Of a DNA stretch of 54,431 bases, positions 8,976-17,215 are shown in pieces. Numbering within the stretch: the first letter of the stretch is position 1; each line of letters starts with the position of its first letter. This stretch comes from Bacteroidales bacterium (GTDB lineage Bacteria; Bacteroidota; Bacteroidia; Bacteroidales; UBA932): contig JAFVCK010000005.1 in NCBI GenBank assembly GCA_017479265.1, positions 1-54,431 on the forward strand, given 5' to 3'. A program made the position numbers and the translations under genes. A model generated the notes under the pieces. The model ran no database searches and was not told where the DNA came from. It saw nothing but the letters and a program-made list of their open reading frames with translations.

Positions 8976-10271
8976 CTACCTCAGTTTGAGCAGAGCCAGC
9001 GTGGCCACTGCCAGTATTATTCCTACTATCCAGAAACGGGCTACTATCTTGGCCTCGGGTATGGCATGCACCGGGTTCTTGATAAGGGCCGGAATGCCTT
9101 CTTTCTGGTAATGATGATGGAGGGGGGACATCTTGAAGATGCGCCTGCCTTCTCCGTATTTCTTCCTTGTATATTTGAAATATCCCCTCTGGAGCAGCAC
9201 TGAAAGGCTCTCAACCAGGAATATTCCGCACAGTATGGGCAGCAGCAGTTCCTTGCGGATGAGAATTGCGCTCACTCCTATGATTCCTCCTATGGTGAGG
9301 GAGCCGGTGTCACCCATGAACACCTGGGCAGGATATGAATTGTACCAGAGGAATCCTATCAAGGCCCCGACGAAGGCGGACATGAATATGGCCACCTCTC
9401 CCGTGCCCGGTATGAACATGATATTCAGGTAATTGGAATCAATGAGGTTGCCGCTCAGTCAGGCCAGTATGCCTATCACCACACCGACTATTGCCGAGGT
9501 GCCTGCGGACAGTCCGTCCATTCCGTCGGTGAGGTTGGCTCCGTTGGAGCAGGCTGTAATCACCAGGATTATCATCAGCACGTAGATGGCCCACTTGGTG
9601 TACCAGCCCCATTTGCCCTTGAAGGGGGAGAGGACCTTGTAGTCGAACTCGTGGTCCTTCACGAAGGGAATGGTGGTCTTGGTGCTCTTCACCACGTCCT
9701 CTGTCTTGTATCTGCCCGAAGTGATGACCCTTTCGGAGTTGACGTTCACGTCGGTGCTCTCCTGGGAGATATATACGGAGGTGTCGGCCACCTTCTCGCG
9801 GACCACTATGTCGGGGCTGTAGCATACGGTGAGGCCGATGACGAAGCCCAGGGCTATCTGGAGGACGAGCTTCATCCTCTCGCTCATGCCTTCCTTGTTG
9901 TGCTTGAAGACCTTGATATAGTCGTCCGTGAATCCCATTGCGCCGCACCATACGGTGGTGATGATAAGCAGCAGGGCGTAGATGTTGCGCAGGTTGCAGA
10001 ACAGAAGGGCGCTTATCAGTATGGCCAGGATTATTATGACTCCGCCCATGGTGGGAGTGCCTTTCTTCTGGAGCTGCCCTTCCAGTCCGAGGTCGCGTAT
10101 GGTCTCGCCTATCTGCTTGACCCTCAGGAAGTCTATGAGTTTCTTTCCGACAATGAGGGAAATCAGCATGGCGGTAACGCTCGCGAGCATGGCCCTGAAG
10201 GAAAGGTAGTTCATCAGCCTTGCTCCGGGGATGTCAAACTGCTGCAGGTATTCGAACAGATGGTATATCAT
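8976..10271 (-). CDS. mraY: phospho-N-acetylmuramoyl-pentapeptide transferase MraY, interrupted by an in-frame TGA
   Basis: Integral membrane enzyme that makes lipid I from UDP-MurNAc-pentapeptide and undecaprenyl phosphate. The full reading frame is 432 codons, but codon 271 is TGA (9459-9461), so it appears as two pieces (9459-10271 and 8976-9419) in the same frame. Both sides are well conserved: [16 protein letters not shown] and [12 protein letters not shown] before the stop, [12 protein letters not shown] and HHHYQKEG after it. The stop falls in an aromatic position (A-stop-LSGN), where a Trp (TGG to TGA) or Tyr is expected. An insert at about residues 165-225 is usual for Bacteroidota. 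Since mraY is essential and single-copy, a base-call error or a readable stop is more likely than a dead gene. Confidence 0.92.
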
Positions 10272-10274
10272 AGT

Positions 10275-11789
10275 TTATAAGGTCTTGAATATTTCTTGTA
10301 CAATCTCTTTTTCGTCGAAATGGCGCTTTTCGGTGCCGATAATCTGGTAGTTCTCATGACCTTTGCCGGCCAGGAGTATGGCTGAGCCTTCGGGAGAGAG
10401 CATCATGGCCGTGCGTATGGCCTCCTTCCTGTCGGCTATGAAAACGGTCTTGGACAGCCCGGCAGGGCTGAATCCCGCCTTTATGTCCTCCATTATGTCC
10501 TCGGTGCGCTCGGTGCGGCTGTTGTCCGAGGTCACGAAAATGCGGTCCGCGTATTTCTCTGCTATGGCCGCCATTTCGGGGCGCTTGGTCCTGTCCCTGT
10601 CTCCTCCGCAGCCGAAAAGGCATACGAGGGTGCGTCCCCCGGCTACTTCACGAAGGGTCTTGAGCACGTTCTCCAGGGCATCCGGGGTGTGGGCATAGTC
10701 TATCACTACGGACAGGTCGCGGGCTCCGCGTATGGTCTCGAGCCTGCCGGGGGCGGCCTCCAGCTTGCTCAGGGACACCAGCGCCTCTTCCTCGGAAGCT
10801 CCGGCGAGAATGGCGGCGGTGTATATAGCGAGCAGGTTGTAGGCGTTGTGGCGGCCCGTGAGCCTGGTCCAGACATCGTGTCCGTCAATTCTCAGCTGCA
10901 TGCCGTCGAAGCCCTGCTCCAGGATGCGGCAACTGTGGTCTGCCATGCTCCTGCATGAATATGTGACCACGGTGGCCTTGGTGTTCTGCACCATCACCCT
11001 GCCGTTCTTGTCGTCTATGTTGATTACGGCGTATGCCGTCCGGGGCAGGTTGTCGAAGAACAGTTTCTTGCAGCGCAGGTACTCCGCGAAGGTCTTGTGG
11101 TAGTCCAGATGGTCGTGGGTGAGATTCGAGAATATGGCAATCTTGAACTCCAGGCCCCTGATCCTTTCCTGCTGCACTCCTATGGAGCTGACCTCCATGA
11201 AGCAGTATTCGCAGCCCTCGTCCACCATGCTGGCCATCAGCGAGTTGATGGTGATGGGGTCTGCCGTGGTGTTGGCGGTTTCCAGCCTCCTGGGACCTAC
11301 GTAGTTGGCTATGGTGGAGAGCAGTCCGCAGTTGTATCCAAGGCCCATGAACAGGTGATACAGCAGGGTCACCGTGGTGGTCTTGCCGTTGGTGCCCGTG
11401 ATGCCTACGAGGGTGAGCTTGCGGGAAGGATGGCCATGGAAGTTGTCGGCGATCAGGGCCTCGGCGACCCTTGTGTCAGCCACCTTTACGAGGGTGAGCC
11501 TTTCAATTGCCTCTATGCGTCCGCTCTTGGCCTCAAGGTCGTTGGCGGGGCTTATCTTGGCCAGCTGCGCGGCCAGGGCGAGCTCGTCTTCATATACTAT
11601 GGCCTGGGCTCCGTTCTGCACGGCGGCGCAGATAAAGTTGTGTCCGTCGCTGGCGAAGCCTCTTTCTGCGATGAACAGGCTGCCCCTTCCCGCGGCGCGG
11701 GAATCACGGCATACGCTCCCGATGCCCACATCGTCCCGTCCGCGTATCGCCAGTACGGCTACATTCTCAAGTATATCTCTCAGTATCAT
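10275..11789 (-). CDS. murE: UDP-MurNAc-tripeptide synthetase MurE
   Basis: Cytoplasmic Mur ligase that adds the third, diamino residue of the stem peptide. The start is ATG at 11789, which overlaps the ftsI stop by 4 nt; a longer in-frame extension to 12104 merely shadows ftsI. The 504-residue protein carries TGTNGKTTT (131-139). The substrate-selecting motif reads DNSR (about 422-425) instead of DNPR of meso-diaminopimelate-adding enzymes. The Arg that contacts the substrate carboxylate is retained, so diaminopimelate specificity remains likely. Confidence 0.96.
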   Translation of the reverse strand: MILRDILENVAVLAIRGRDDVGIGSVCRDSRAAGRGSLFIAERGFASDGHNFICAAVQNGAQAIVYEDELALAAQLAKISPANDLEAKSGRIEAIERLTLVKVADTRVAEALIADNFHGHPSRKLTLVGITGTNGKTTTVTLLYHLFMGLGYNCGLLSTIANYVGPRRLETANTTADPITINSLMASMVDEGCEYCFMEVSSIGVQQERIRGLEFKIAIFSNLTHDHLDYHKTFAEYLRCKKLFFDNLPRTAYAVINIDDKNGRVMVQNTKATVVTYSCRSMADHSCRILEQGFDGMQLRIDGHDVWTRLTGRHNAYNLLAIYTAAILAGASEEEALVSLSKLEAAPGRLETIRGARDLSVVIDYAHTPDALENVLKTLREVAGGRTLVCLFGCGGDRDRTKRPEMAAIAEKYADRIFVTSDNSRTERTEDIMEDIKAGFSPAGLSKTVFIADRKEAIRTAMMLSPEGSAILLAGKGHENYQIIGTEKRHFDEKEIVQEIFKTL

Positions 11790-13741
11790 TTCGTTATATC
11801 CCAATTTGGCATTGTCCCCGTGGCGTAGAGGGTCTCTCCGCCCTTCTCGTTTATAGCATACAGTTTGTCCACAATCTCCCTGAAGGTCATGGCCGGGGTG
11901 GTACCTCCGTAGAATATCTCCCTGTCCAGCTTGGAGTAGATTACCACAATGGCGCTGTACAGGGGCTCGTCTGCGGGGAAGAAGCCCACGAACGTGGCCT
12001 GGTACTGCTTGCGGCCCTGGAAGTCCTCGTAGGGGGTGCGCCTCTTGACCTTCTTGGGGTCGAGCACTATCCTCGCGGTTCCGGTCTTGCCGGCGACGGG
12101 CCATTTGGCTCCCGAGAGCCTTCTCTTTCCTGTACCTTCCTCCGTGACGCTGCGAAGGGCCCTCGTGAGGGTGTCCGCAGTGGCCTTGGAGCAGATGGAG
12201 CCGTTGAGTATTCCCTGTCCGCGTTTCTTGACCACCTGTCCGTTCTCCTCTATGCTTTCCACCAGATAGGGCTTCATCATGCAGCCCTTGTTGGCTATGG
12301 CATTGTAGAACGTGACTATGTGAAGGGGCGTTTCGGCCACCGAATAGCCGATTGCCACGCTGCCCAGGTCGGTCCCGCTCCAGGTCTTGGAGTCAGGGTC
12401 GGGAAGGGCTGGGGAGGCCAGTCCGTCGAGGTCGAAGTCCCATGCCTCTCCGAGCTTGTACATGTACAGTTTGTCCATCATCTGCTTGGGGTTGTGCCCG
12501 TAGTTGTCTATGGCAAGCTTGCGGAATACATAGTTGGACGATATCTCGAAGCCGTGCAGCACCGAAATGCGGTTGGTATTGTTCTTCCTTTCGTAGTCGT
12601 ATATATGGTCGTCGGGGGAGAAACCCTTGATGACTCCGTGGTTGGTGGGAATGGTGGACTCCAGGGTCACCTTCTTGTCTTCCAGCAGGCTCATCAGGGT
12701 GGTTGTCTTGAACACCGAACCGGGCTCTCCGGCGCGTCCTATCGCCATGTTGAGGGTTTCTCTCAGCCTTCCGGAGGTGGAATCCCTCAGGAGGTTGACC
12801 ATGGCCCTTATGGCTCCTGTCTTTACGTCCATGATTACCACGCAGCCGCCCTCTATCTTGGGGTTGTCCTCTATCTGGTGGCGCAGGGACTTGTCAGCAA
12901 TGTCCTGGATGTCAACGTCTATGGTGGTGCGTACATCCCTGCCGTCGGCGGCCTTGACGAAGGTGCTGTCCCAGTTGTGGATACGCTTTCGCTTGTCGGT
13001 GAGCTTCATCCATTCGTAGCCTTCCTTGCCGTGGAGTTCGTAATTGTACTTGCCTTCGATTCCCAGGCTCACCGGCTCCTTGGTATTGGTCTTGACGTAG
13101 CCTATGGTGCGGTTCGCAAGGTCGCCGTAGGGGTACTGGCGGGTGTCGTATTTCTCTACTATCATTCCGCTCTTGTACTGGCCTTCGCAGAAAAGGGGCA
13201 GGGCCTTGACCTTCTGCAGGGTCTCATGGTCTATCCTGCGACCTATCCTTACATATTTGCCGCCCCTGGCGCGGTTCTCCTTTATAAGGTTGTACCAGTT
13301 CTGGGCGCTTCCGCCGTATATTTCGGACAGTCCCACCGAGAGGGCCTTGGCCTTTTCCATCCATTCTCCTTCCTTGTCCTTTATCTCCTTGGGCTCCTTG
13401 CCCTTCCTAAGGGCCTTCTCGTTGTATTCCTGTATGTGTTTGACCTCGCTGCGGAAGGCTTCCTTCTGCACGGTGCAGTCCATGAATACCTGGTACAGGG
13501 GCGTGGACATGGCCAGCAGACGGCCGTCGTCGGCCAGTATGGAACCTCTCTGAGGCTCAAGCGTTTCCTTTATGTCGTGGGGGCGGATATAGGATGCGAT
13601 GGAGGGGTCCGGCTTCCAGCAGCACTTCAGCCAGACTATGCGGGCGAGTATCAGGCACCCGACCGTCAGGAACAGCAGATAGAACAGCCATAGCACTATG
13701 GTTATTCCATCCCTTTTCTTTCCTGTTTTCTCCTTTTCCAT
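11786..13741 (-). CDS. ftsI: septal peptidoglycan transpeptidase FtsI (class B PBP)
   Basis: Membrane-anchored D,D-transpeptidase cross-linking septal peptidoglycan with FtsW. The 651 residues include one N-terminal membrane helix (about 13-34) and a dimerisation/pedestal domain starting with the conserved RGSILAD. In the penicillin-binding domain, the nucleophile motif is SVFK (Ser342, Lys345), followed by SSN (401-403) and KTG (552-554). No PASTA domains are present. It lies 3 nt after the ftsL-like gene and overlaps murE by 4 nt. Confidence 0.96.
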   Translation of the reverse strand: MEKEKTGKKRDGITIVLWLFYLLFLTVGCLILARIVWLKCCWKPDPSIASYIRPHDIKETLEPQRGSILADDGRLLAMSTPLYQVFMDCTVQKEAFRSEVKHIQEYNEKALRKGKEPKEIKDKEGEWMEKAKALSVGLSEIYGGSAQNWYNLIKENRARGGKYVRIGRRIDHETLQKVKALPLFCEGQYKSGMIVEKYDTRQYPYGDLANRTIGYVKTNTKEPVSLGIEGKYNYELHGKEGYEWMKLTDKRKRIHNWDSTFVKAADGRDVRTTIDVDIQDIADKSLRHQIEDNPKIEGGCVVIMDVKTGAIRAMVNLLRDSTSGRLRETLNMAIGRAGEPGSVFKTTTLMSLLEDKKVTLESTIPTNHGVIKGFSPDDHIYDYERKNNTNRISVLHGFEISSNYVFRKLAIDNYGHNPKQMMDKLYMYKLGEAWDFDLDGLASPALPDPDSKTWSGTDLGSVAIGYSVAETPLHIVTFYNAIANKGCMMKPYLVESIEENGQVVKKRGQGILNGSICSKATADTLTRALRSVTEEGTGKRRLSGAKWPVAGKTGTARIVLDPKKVKRRTPYEDFQGRKQYQATFVGFFPADEPLYSAIVVIYSKLDREIFYGGTTPAMTFREIVDKLYAINEKGGETLYATGTMPNWDITK

Positions 13742-13744
13742 CCT

Positions 13745-14095
13745 TTACTTCAATTTGTCGGCGGGCTTTTCGGGGAAACGCACCTCGGACCCTTTGTCTT
13801 CCAGCAGTTTCTCCAGTCCAGTCATCCTGTTCAGGCTCATCATCTGCACGGTTTTCTGTGCATGGTATATCTTGATGTCGCTGAGCTCCGCCTTGTTCCT
13901 CTCAACCTCAAGCTGCGTGCTCTCCGACTTGATTCCTATCCATATCAGCATCCATACGAGGAAGAACAGATAGAGTATGTGCGGGAAGAAACGCTCTACC
14001 CGCAGGCGCATGAGGAACTCGCCCTTGAGAATGGCGATTCCGCTCTGTGCCAGGCCTTTGCCCAGGTTCTTCCACGTCAGGTCCTTCCAGTTCAT
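13745..14095 (-). CDS. ftsL: FtsL-like divisome membrane protein
   Basis: Small bitopic protein of 116 residues with a cytoplasmic basic N-terminus (about 1-38), one membrane helix (about 39-55) and a periplasmic helical, coiled-coil-like segment (about 56-105). Its topology and position between rsmH (4-nt overlap) and ftsI (3-nt gap) match FtsL, which bridges FtsQ/B and FtsW/I. Sequence identity to FtsL families is low, as usual for Bacteroidota, so the name rests on topology and synteny. Confidence 0.8.
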   Translation of the reverse strand: MNWKDLTWKNLGKGLAQSGIAILKGEFLMRLRVERFFPHILYLFFLVWMLIWIGIKSESTQLEVERNKAELSDIKIYHAQKTVQMMSLNRMTGLEKLLEDKGSEVRFPEKPADKLK

Positions 14096-15003
14096 ATCTT
14101 TTCAGCTATCCTAAGTTTTGCGCTTCTTGCCCTCGTGTTGGAGGCTATCTCGCTCTCGGAGGGCAGTATCGGCTTCTTGCTGAACGCCTTCAAGGGGGAG
14201 AGCAGCCTTCCGTACATGTCCTTTTCTTCGCGTCCTTCGGCGTTGCCGCTGCGGATGAAATTCTTCACCATCCTGTCCTCCAGGGAATGGTAGGTAATCA
14301 CGACCAGCCTTCCTCCAGGTTTCAAAGTCCGTATGGCACCTTCCAGCATCTTTTCCAGGGAACGCATCTCGTGGTTGACTTCGATGCGCAGGGCCTGGTA
14401 CACCTTTGCCAGCCACTTGTGGGCAGCGTATGAGGGAGTGGCCTTCTGTAGGGCCTCGTCCAGCTGGGCAGTGGTGCTGATGGGCCTTGCCGAGGCTATC
14501 AGCCTGGCCGCCTTCCCCGCGTTCTCCACCTCTCCATAGACCCTCAGTATCCTCTCTAAATCCTCTGTGGCATAGTTGTTTACAACGTCTGCCGCCGTTG
14601 TCGGGGCTTCGGTGTTCATCCTCATGTCCAGAGGTGCGTCATAGCGGAAGGAGAAGCCCCTGTCCGCCGTGTCGAACTGGTGGGATGACACCCCAAGGTC
14701 TGCCAGTATCCCGTCCACCTGCCAGTCCTCGCTGCCGTTTTCCCAGGCCTGGAGCCTTGCATGGTTCTCAAGGAAGCGGAAGTCCGAGCGGACCAGGGTG
14801 AGGCGGGGGTCGTCGGGACGGTTCCCGAGTGCGTCAATGTCACGATCGAAGGCGATGACTTTCCCCTCCGTTGATAAGCGTGAAAGAATTCCGGCGGTGT
14901 GACCACCGCCTCCGAATGTGGCATCGATGTATGTACCTGATATATTGGTAATCAATGCGTTGACGCTTTCGTCAAGCAGTACCGGCGTATGATATTCCGA
15001 CAT
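14092..15003 (-). CDS. rsmH: 16S rRNA (cytosine1402-N4)-methyltransferase RsmH
   Basis: SAM-dependent methyltransferase (MraW) that modifies C1402 of 16S rRNA in the P site. The 303-residue protein begins with YHTPVLLDESV and has the SAM-binding loop DATFGGGGHT (about 28-36). It also has the conserved ILADLGVSSHQ and RGFSFRYDAPLDMRM motifs, and RLVVITYHSLEDR near the C-terminus. It is the second gene of the dcw operon, 11 nt after mraZ. Confidence 0.97.
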   Translation of the reverse strand: MSEYHTPVLLDESVNALITNISGTYIDATFGGGGHTAGILSRLSTEGKVIAFDRDIDALGNRPDDPRLTLVRSDFRFLENHARLQAWENGSEDWQVDGILADLGVSSHQFDTADRGFSFRYDAPLDMRMNTEAPTTAADVVNNYATEDLERILRVYGEVENAGKAARLIASARPISTTAQLDEALQKATPSYAAHKWLAKVYQALRIEVNHEMRSLEKMLEGAIRTLKPGGRLVVITYHSLEDRMVKNFIRSGNAEGREEKDMYGRLLSPLKAFSKKPILPSESEIASNTRARSAKLRIAEKI

Positions 15004-15014
15004 TGTCCTCCCTC

Positions 15015-15467
15015 CTATAACTGCTGCGAGAGTTCCGTGGCGAGGGCGGTGAAATCTTCCTGGCTGATGATGGACTTTTCATATTCGTCCCTGGCCCAGA
15101 TTTCAATCTTGTAGTCGTTGCCCACGAAAACTACTTCCTTGTCAATGCCTATGAGTGTCTGGAGGTCGCGGGGAATGCTGATGCGGCCGAGCTTCCCGTC
15201 GGGTTCGACGAGGGCGCGGTTCTGCATGTAACCTCTCCAGAATGCAGCGTGACGCGGATTGAGGGAGTTGAGTTTGGATTTGATGCCTTCGCTCTGGCTT
15301 TGCCACTGCTCGAAGGTGTACATTTCGAGGCATCGTGCGTGAATGTCCTTGTGAAGCACAAAGCGCATGTCTCCGCCTTCGGGCATGAGGCTCTTCAGGG
15401 GCGACGGGAAGACCACGCGGCCTTTGTCGTCCACTTTTGCTGAATATGTCCCGATAAACGATACCAT
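15015..15467 (-). CDS. mraZ: transcriptional regulator MraZ
   Basis: First gene of the dcw cluster and its probable autoregulator; in characterised bacteria MraZ binds short direct repeats upstream of itself. The start is ATG at 15467, giving 150 residues beginning MVSFIGTYSAKVDDKGRV; the open frame upstream to 15623 has no family match and crosses the promoter region. The two SpoVT/AbrB-like halves are visible (about 7-55 and 85-130, each with a DxxGR-type motif: DDKGRVVFP and DGKLGRISIP). Upstream lie a -7 box (15517-15524) and a 10-bp-periodic repeat (15534-15580), a good operator candidate. Confidence 0.95.
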   Translation of the reverse strand: MVSFIGTYSAKVDDKGRVVFPSPLKSLMPEGGDMRFVLHKDIHARCLEMYTFEQWQSQSEGIKSKLNSLNPRHAAFWRGYMQNRALVEPDGKLGRISIPRDLQTLIGIDKEVVFVGNDYKIEIWARDEYEKSIISQEDFTALATELSQQL

Positions 15468-15516
15468 TTTTTTGTCAATATTTTCCGGTCTCCCGGCTTC
15501 TTTCACGCTTGGGTTA

Positions 15517-15524
15517 CAAAGGTA
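15517..15524 (-). promoter_or_regulatory. -7 promoter box of the dcw operon
   Basis: The minus strand reads TACCTTTG, matching TAnnTTTG, 49 nt upstream of the mraZ start. No TTG is found at the usual spacing. Instead the -33 area is occupied by the periodic GTGGAA repeats at 15534-15570, so a bound regulator could compete with polymerase. Confidence 0.5.
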
Positions 15525-15533
15525 GTAAAAATT

Positions 15534-15580
15534 TTCCATTTTATTCCACTCGTTTACAATTTTTTCCACTAATTTTTCAA
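15534..15580 (-). promoter_or_regulatory. 10-bp-periodic repeats, putative MraZ operator
   Basis: On the plus strand the heptamers TTCCATT (15534), TTCCACT (15544), TTACAAT (15554) and TTCCACT (15564) follow each other with exact 10-bp spacing. A fifth, weaker one (TTTTCAA) begins at 15574. On the minus strand the consensus is ArTGGAAnnn. MraZ in other phyla binds 10-bp-spaced direct repeats carrying GTGG- or AGTG-type cores in front of mraZ. The position directly upstream of the -7 box of this mraZ fits that role. Assignment to MraZ is inference. Confidence 0.6.
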
Positions 15581-15625
15581 CACCCCTTTTCAAAGCCCTT
15601 GCAGGGCGTATTTTTTTCTGCAAGA

Positions 15626-15656
15626 TTGTGATTGATTAAAAATTTTTCTATATTTG
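15626..15656 (+). promoter_or_regulatory. promoter of the beta-helix/deformylase operon
   Basis: TTG at 15626-15628, a 20-bp spacer and TATATTTG at 15649-15656 match the Bacteroidota housekeeping consensus. The predicted start lies about 15 nt before the ATG at 15677. It is divergent from the mraZ promoter. Confidence 0.65.
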
Positions 15657-15676
15657 GCCATCTAAAACAACAGGAT

Positions 15677-17215
15677 ATGAAAAAATTGTCTATTTTTCTC
15701 GCGCTTGCCATGGCTTTCGCCCCGGCAGCCAATGCTCAGTTTTTTAACAACTTGAAGAACAAGGCCAAGGAGGCAGTGCAGGGAGCCGTCCAGGGTGCTA
15801 CGAATGCTGCACAGAAGGCTGCCCAGAATGCTTCCGGAACCGTTTCTTCTGCCGCCCAGTCCGCAACCGCCAGCGTGGTTCCGCAGGCCAAGGGAAAGAC
15901 CTTCTATGTCAGTGCCACCACCGGTTCCGCCCGTGCTGACGGATTGAGCCCGACCACCGCCATGAAGGACCTCCAGAAGGCCATAGATACCGCAGAGGAC
16001 AATGACATCATCAATGTCGCCGAGGGCAACTACCTTGGCAACATGGACAGGGGATACATAGAGAGCGGCCGTTTCGGAAACGCCACCCATGAACTCGGCA
16101 AGTTCATCAGCATCTACGGAGGCTGGTCCACAGACTTCAGCGAAAGGGATGTCATCAAGCATGTTACAAAGCTCCAGCCTACCAGTCAGAAGTTCGTCAC
16201 TCCTCTTATGAATATCAATGCCCGCAGGCCTTACGGCTATACAGGCCCTGTAGGTACCCTGATAATAGACGGTCTTGTGTTCGACTTCGGCGAGAACAAC
16301 CTCTACTGCGCCGCCGATGTTAACAATGAACTCACAGGTACTCCTAACGAGGGCGTTCTCACCGGTCGTTTCATCGAGCCTGACGGCGCTCCCAACTGCC
16401 CCAAGGTAGGCTATGCCAACGGTGACGAATACGGCCTGCACATGGATGTGGAAGGTAATGTCCGCGTTTCCAACTGCATTTTCGTGAACTGCCGCGACTA
16501 CGGTATCGCCGCCATGATGGGCAAGGGCCACATGGAAATATGCAACAACATCTTCATTTCCTGCCGTTATGCTTCCTGCCAGGTCAGGGGTACTACCAAT
16601 GATAATGACATCGACAAGGTTTCCCTTGATTTCCACCACAATACCGTCCTTTTCACATGGACCCGCACCAAGGCTTTCGAGGACATGGGCCAGGGCTTCC
16701 GTTTCATGAACGGCATCAGGACTATCAATGTGCACAACAACATTTTCGGCTGCAACAGCAACTGCGCTGTCGAGAGGGTCTATTACGAGACCAACGCCTC
16801 TATAGAGAAACTCAAGCAGAGCAACCTGTACGACAACTATTTCTTCGCCAACAAGCGTGACCTTGAAATAGCCTCCATGGGCGCCGCTACCATTTCTGTT
16901 CCTGCAGCACGTATAGAAGAGGCCGAGCAGATCGGTCCCAAGTACGAGGGCAATATGGAAATGCCTGAGGGCAACGATGCTTTCATCAATGCTATCGACC
17001 AGCCTTATCTGGAGGGCTTCCTCAGCCTCAAGATAATGTCCTCACAGAGCTACAACGCCAATTCTGCAGCCAACCAGGTCAACCGCGCATTCGGTCTGAA
17101 CCAGCAGGGTACCGAAATCGTGCGTCCTTCCATGTACTGCAACAAGTACCCTTGGGAGAAGGCGAAGGACCTGTTCGGAAAGGTGCCGGGATACGGCGCA
17201 CAGATGCCTCAGTAA
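15677..17215 (+). CDS. exported parallel beta-helix protein with Ala-rich amphipathic N-terminus
   Basis: A 512-residue protein beginning at ATG 15677, just downstream of a strong promoter; a longer in-frame start at 15632 would lack the signal peptide. It has a Sec signal peptide ending near ANAQ (residues 1-20). Next is an Ala/Gln/Lys-rich, LEA-like amphipathic stretch (about 21-70, AKEAVQGAVQGATNAAQKAA), then a body resembling parallel beta-helix proteins. The body opens FYVSATTGSARADGLSPTTA with AIDTAEDNDIINVAEGNY, a common start of pectin-lyase-fold domains. Repeated Asn-rich turns (HNNIF, CNNIF, HHNTV) support stacked coils. No catalytic residues can be assigned, so function is unknown. 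Its stop overlaps the start of the next gene (TAATG). Confidence 0.85.
   Translation: MKKLSIFLALAMAFAPAANAQFFNNLKNKAKEAVQGAVQGATNAAQKAAQNASGTVSSAAQSATASVVPQAKGKTFYVSATTGSARADGLSPTTAMKDLQKAIDTAEDNDIINVAEGNYLGNMDRGYIESGRFGNATHELGKFISIYGGWSTDFSERDVIKHVTKLQPTSQKFVTPLMNINARRPYGYTGPVGTLIIDGLVFDFGENNLYCAADVNNELTGTPNEGVLTGRFIEPDGAPNCPKVGYANGDEYGLHMDVEGNVRVSNCIFVNCRDYGIAAMMGKGHMEICNNIFISCRYASCQVRGTTNDNDIDKVSLDFHHNTVLFTWTRTKAFEDMGQGFRFMNGIRTINVHNNIFGCNSNCAVERVYYETNASIEKLKQSNLYDNYFFANKRDLEIASMGAATISVPAARIEEAEQIGPKYEGNMEMPEGNDAFINAIDQPYLEGFLSLKIMSSQSYNANSAANQVNRAFGLNQQGTEIVRPSMYCNKYPWEKAKDLFGKVPGYGAQMPQ

Noticed and set aside
8976-10271. Alternative genetic code (TGA as a sense codon)
   Set aside because: Only one internal TGA is seen, while TGA ends several genes at normal positions, for example ftsI and glpF; Bacteroidota use the standard bacterial code.
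11790-12104. N-terminal extension of MurE
   Set aside because: The extra residues lie entirely inside ftsI in another frame and are Arg/Gly-rich shadow sequence; ATG at 11789 with the ATGA overlap is the sound start.
12320-13693. Long plus-strand open frame antisense to ftsI
   Set aside because: Shadow of the transpeptidase gene; no protein features.
15468-15623. N-terminal extension of MraZ
   Set aside because: It crosses the -7 box and periodic repeats and lacks MraZ similarity.
15662-16735. Minus-strand open frame opposite the beta-helix gene
   Set aside because: The plus-strand frame has a promoter, signal peptide and beta-helix pattern; the minus frame has none.
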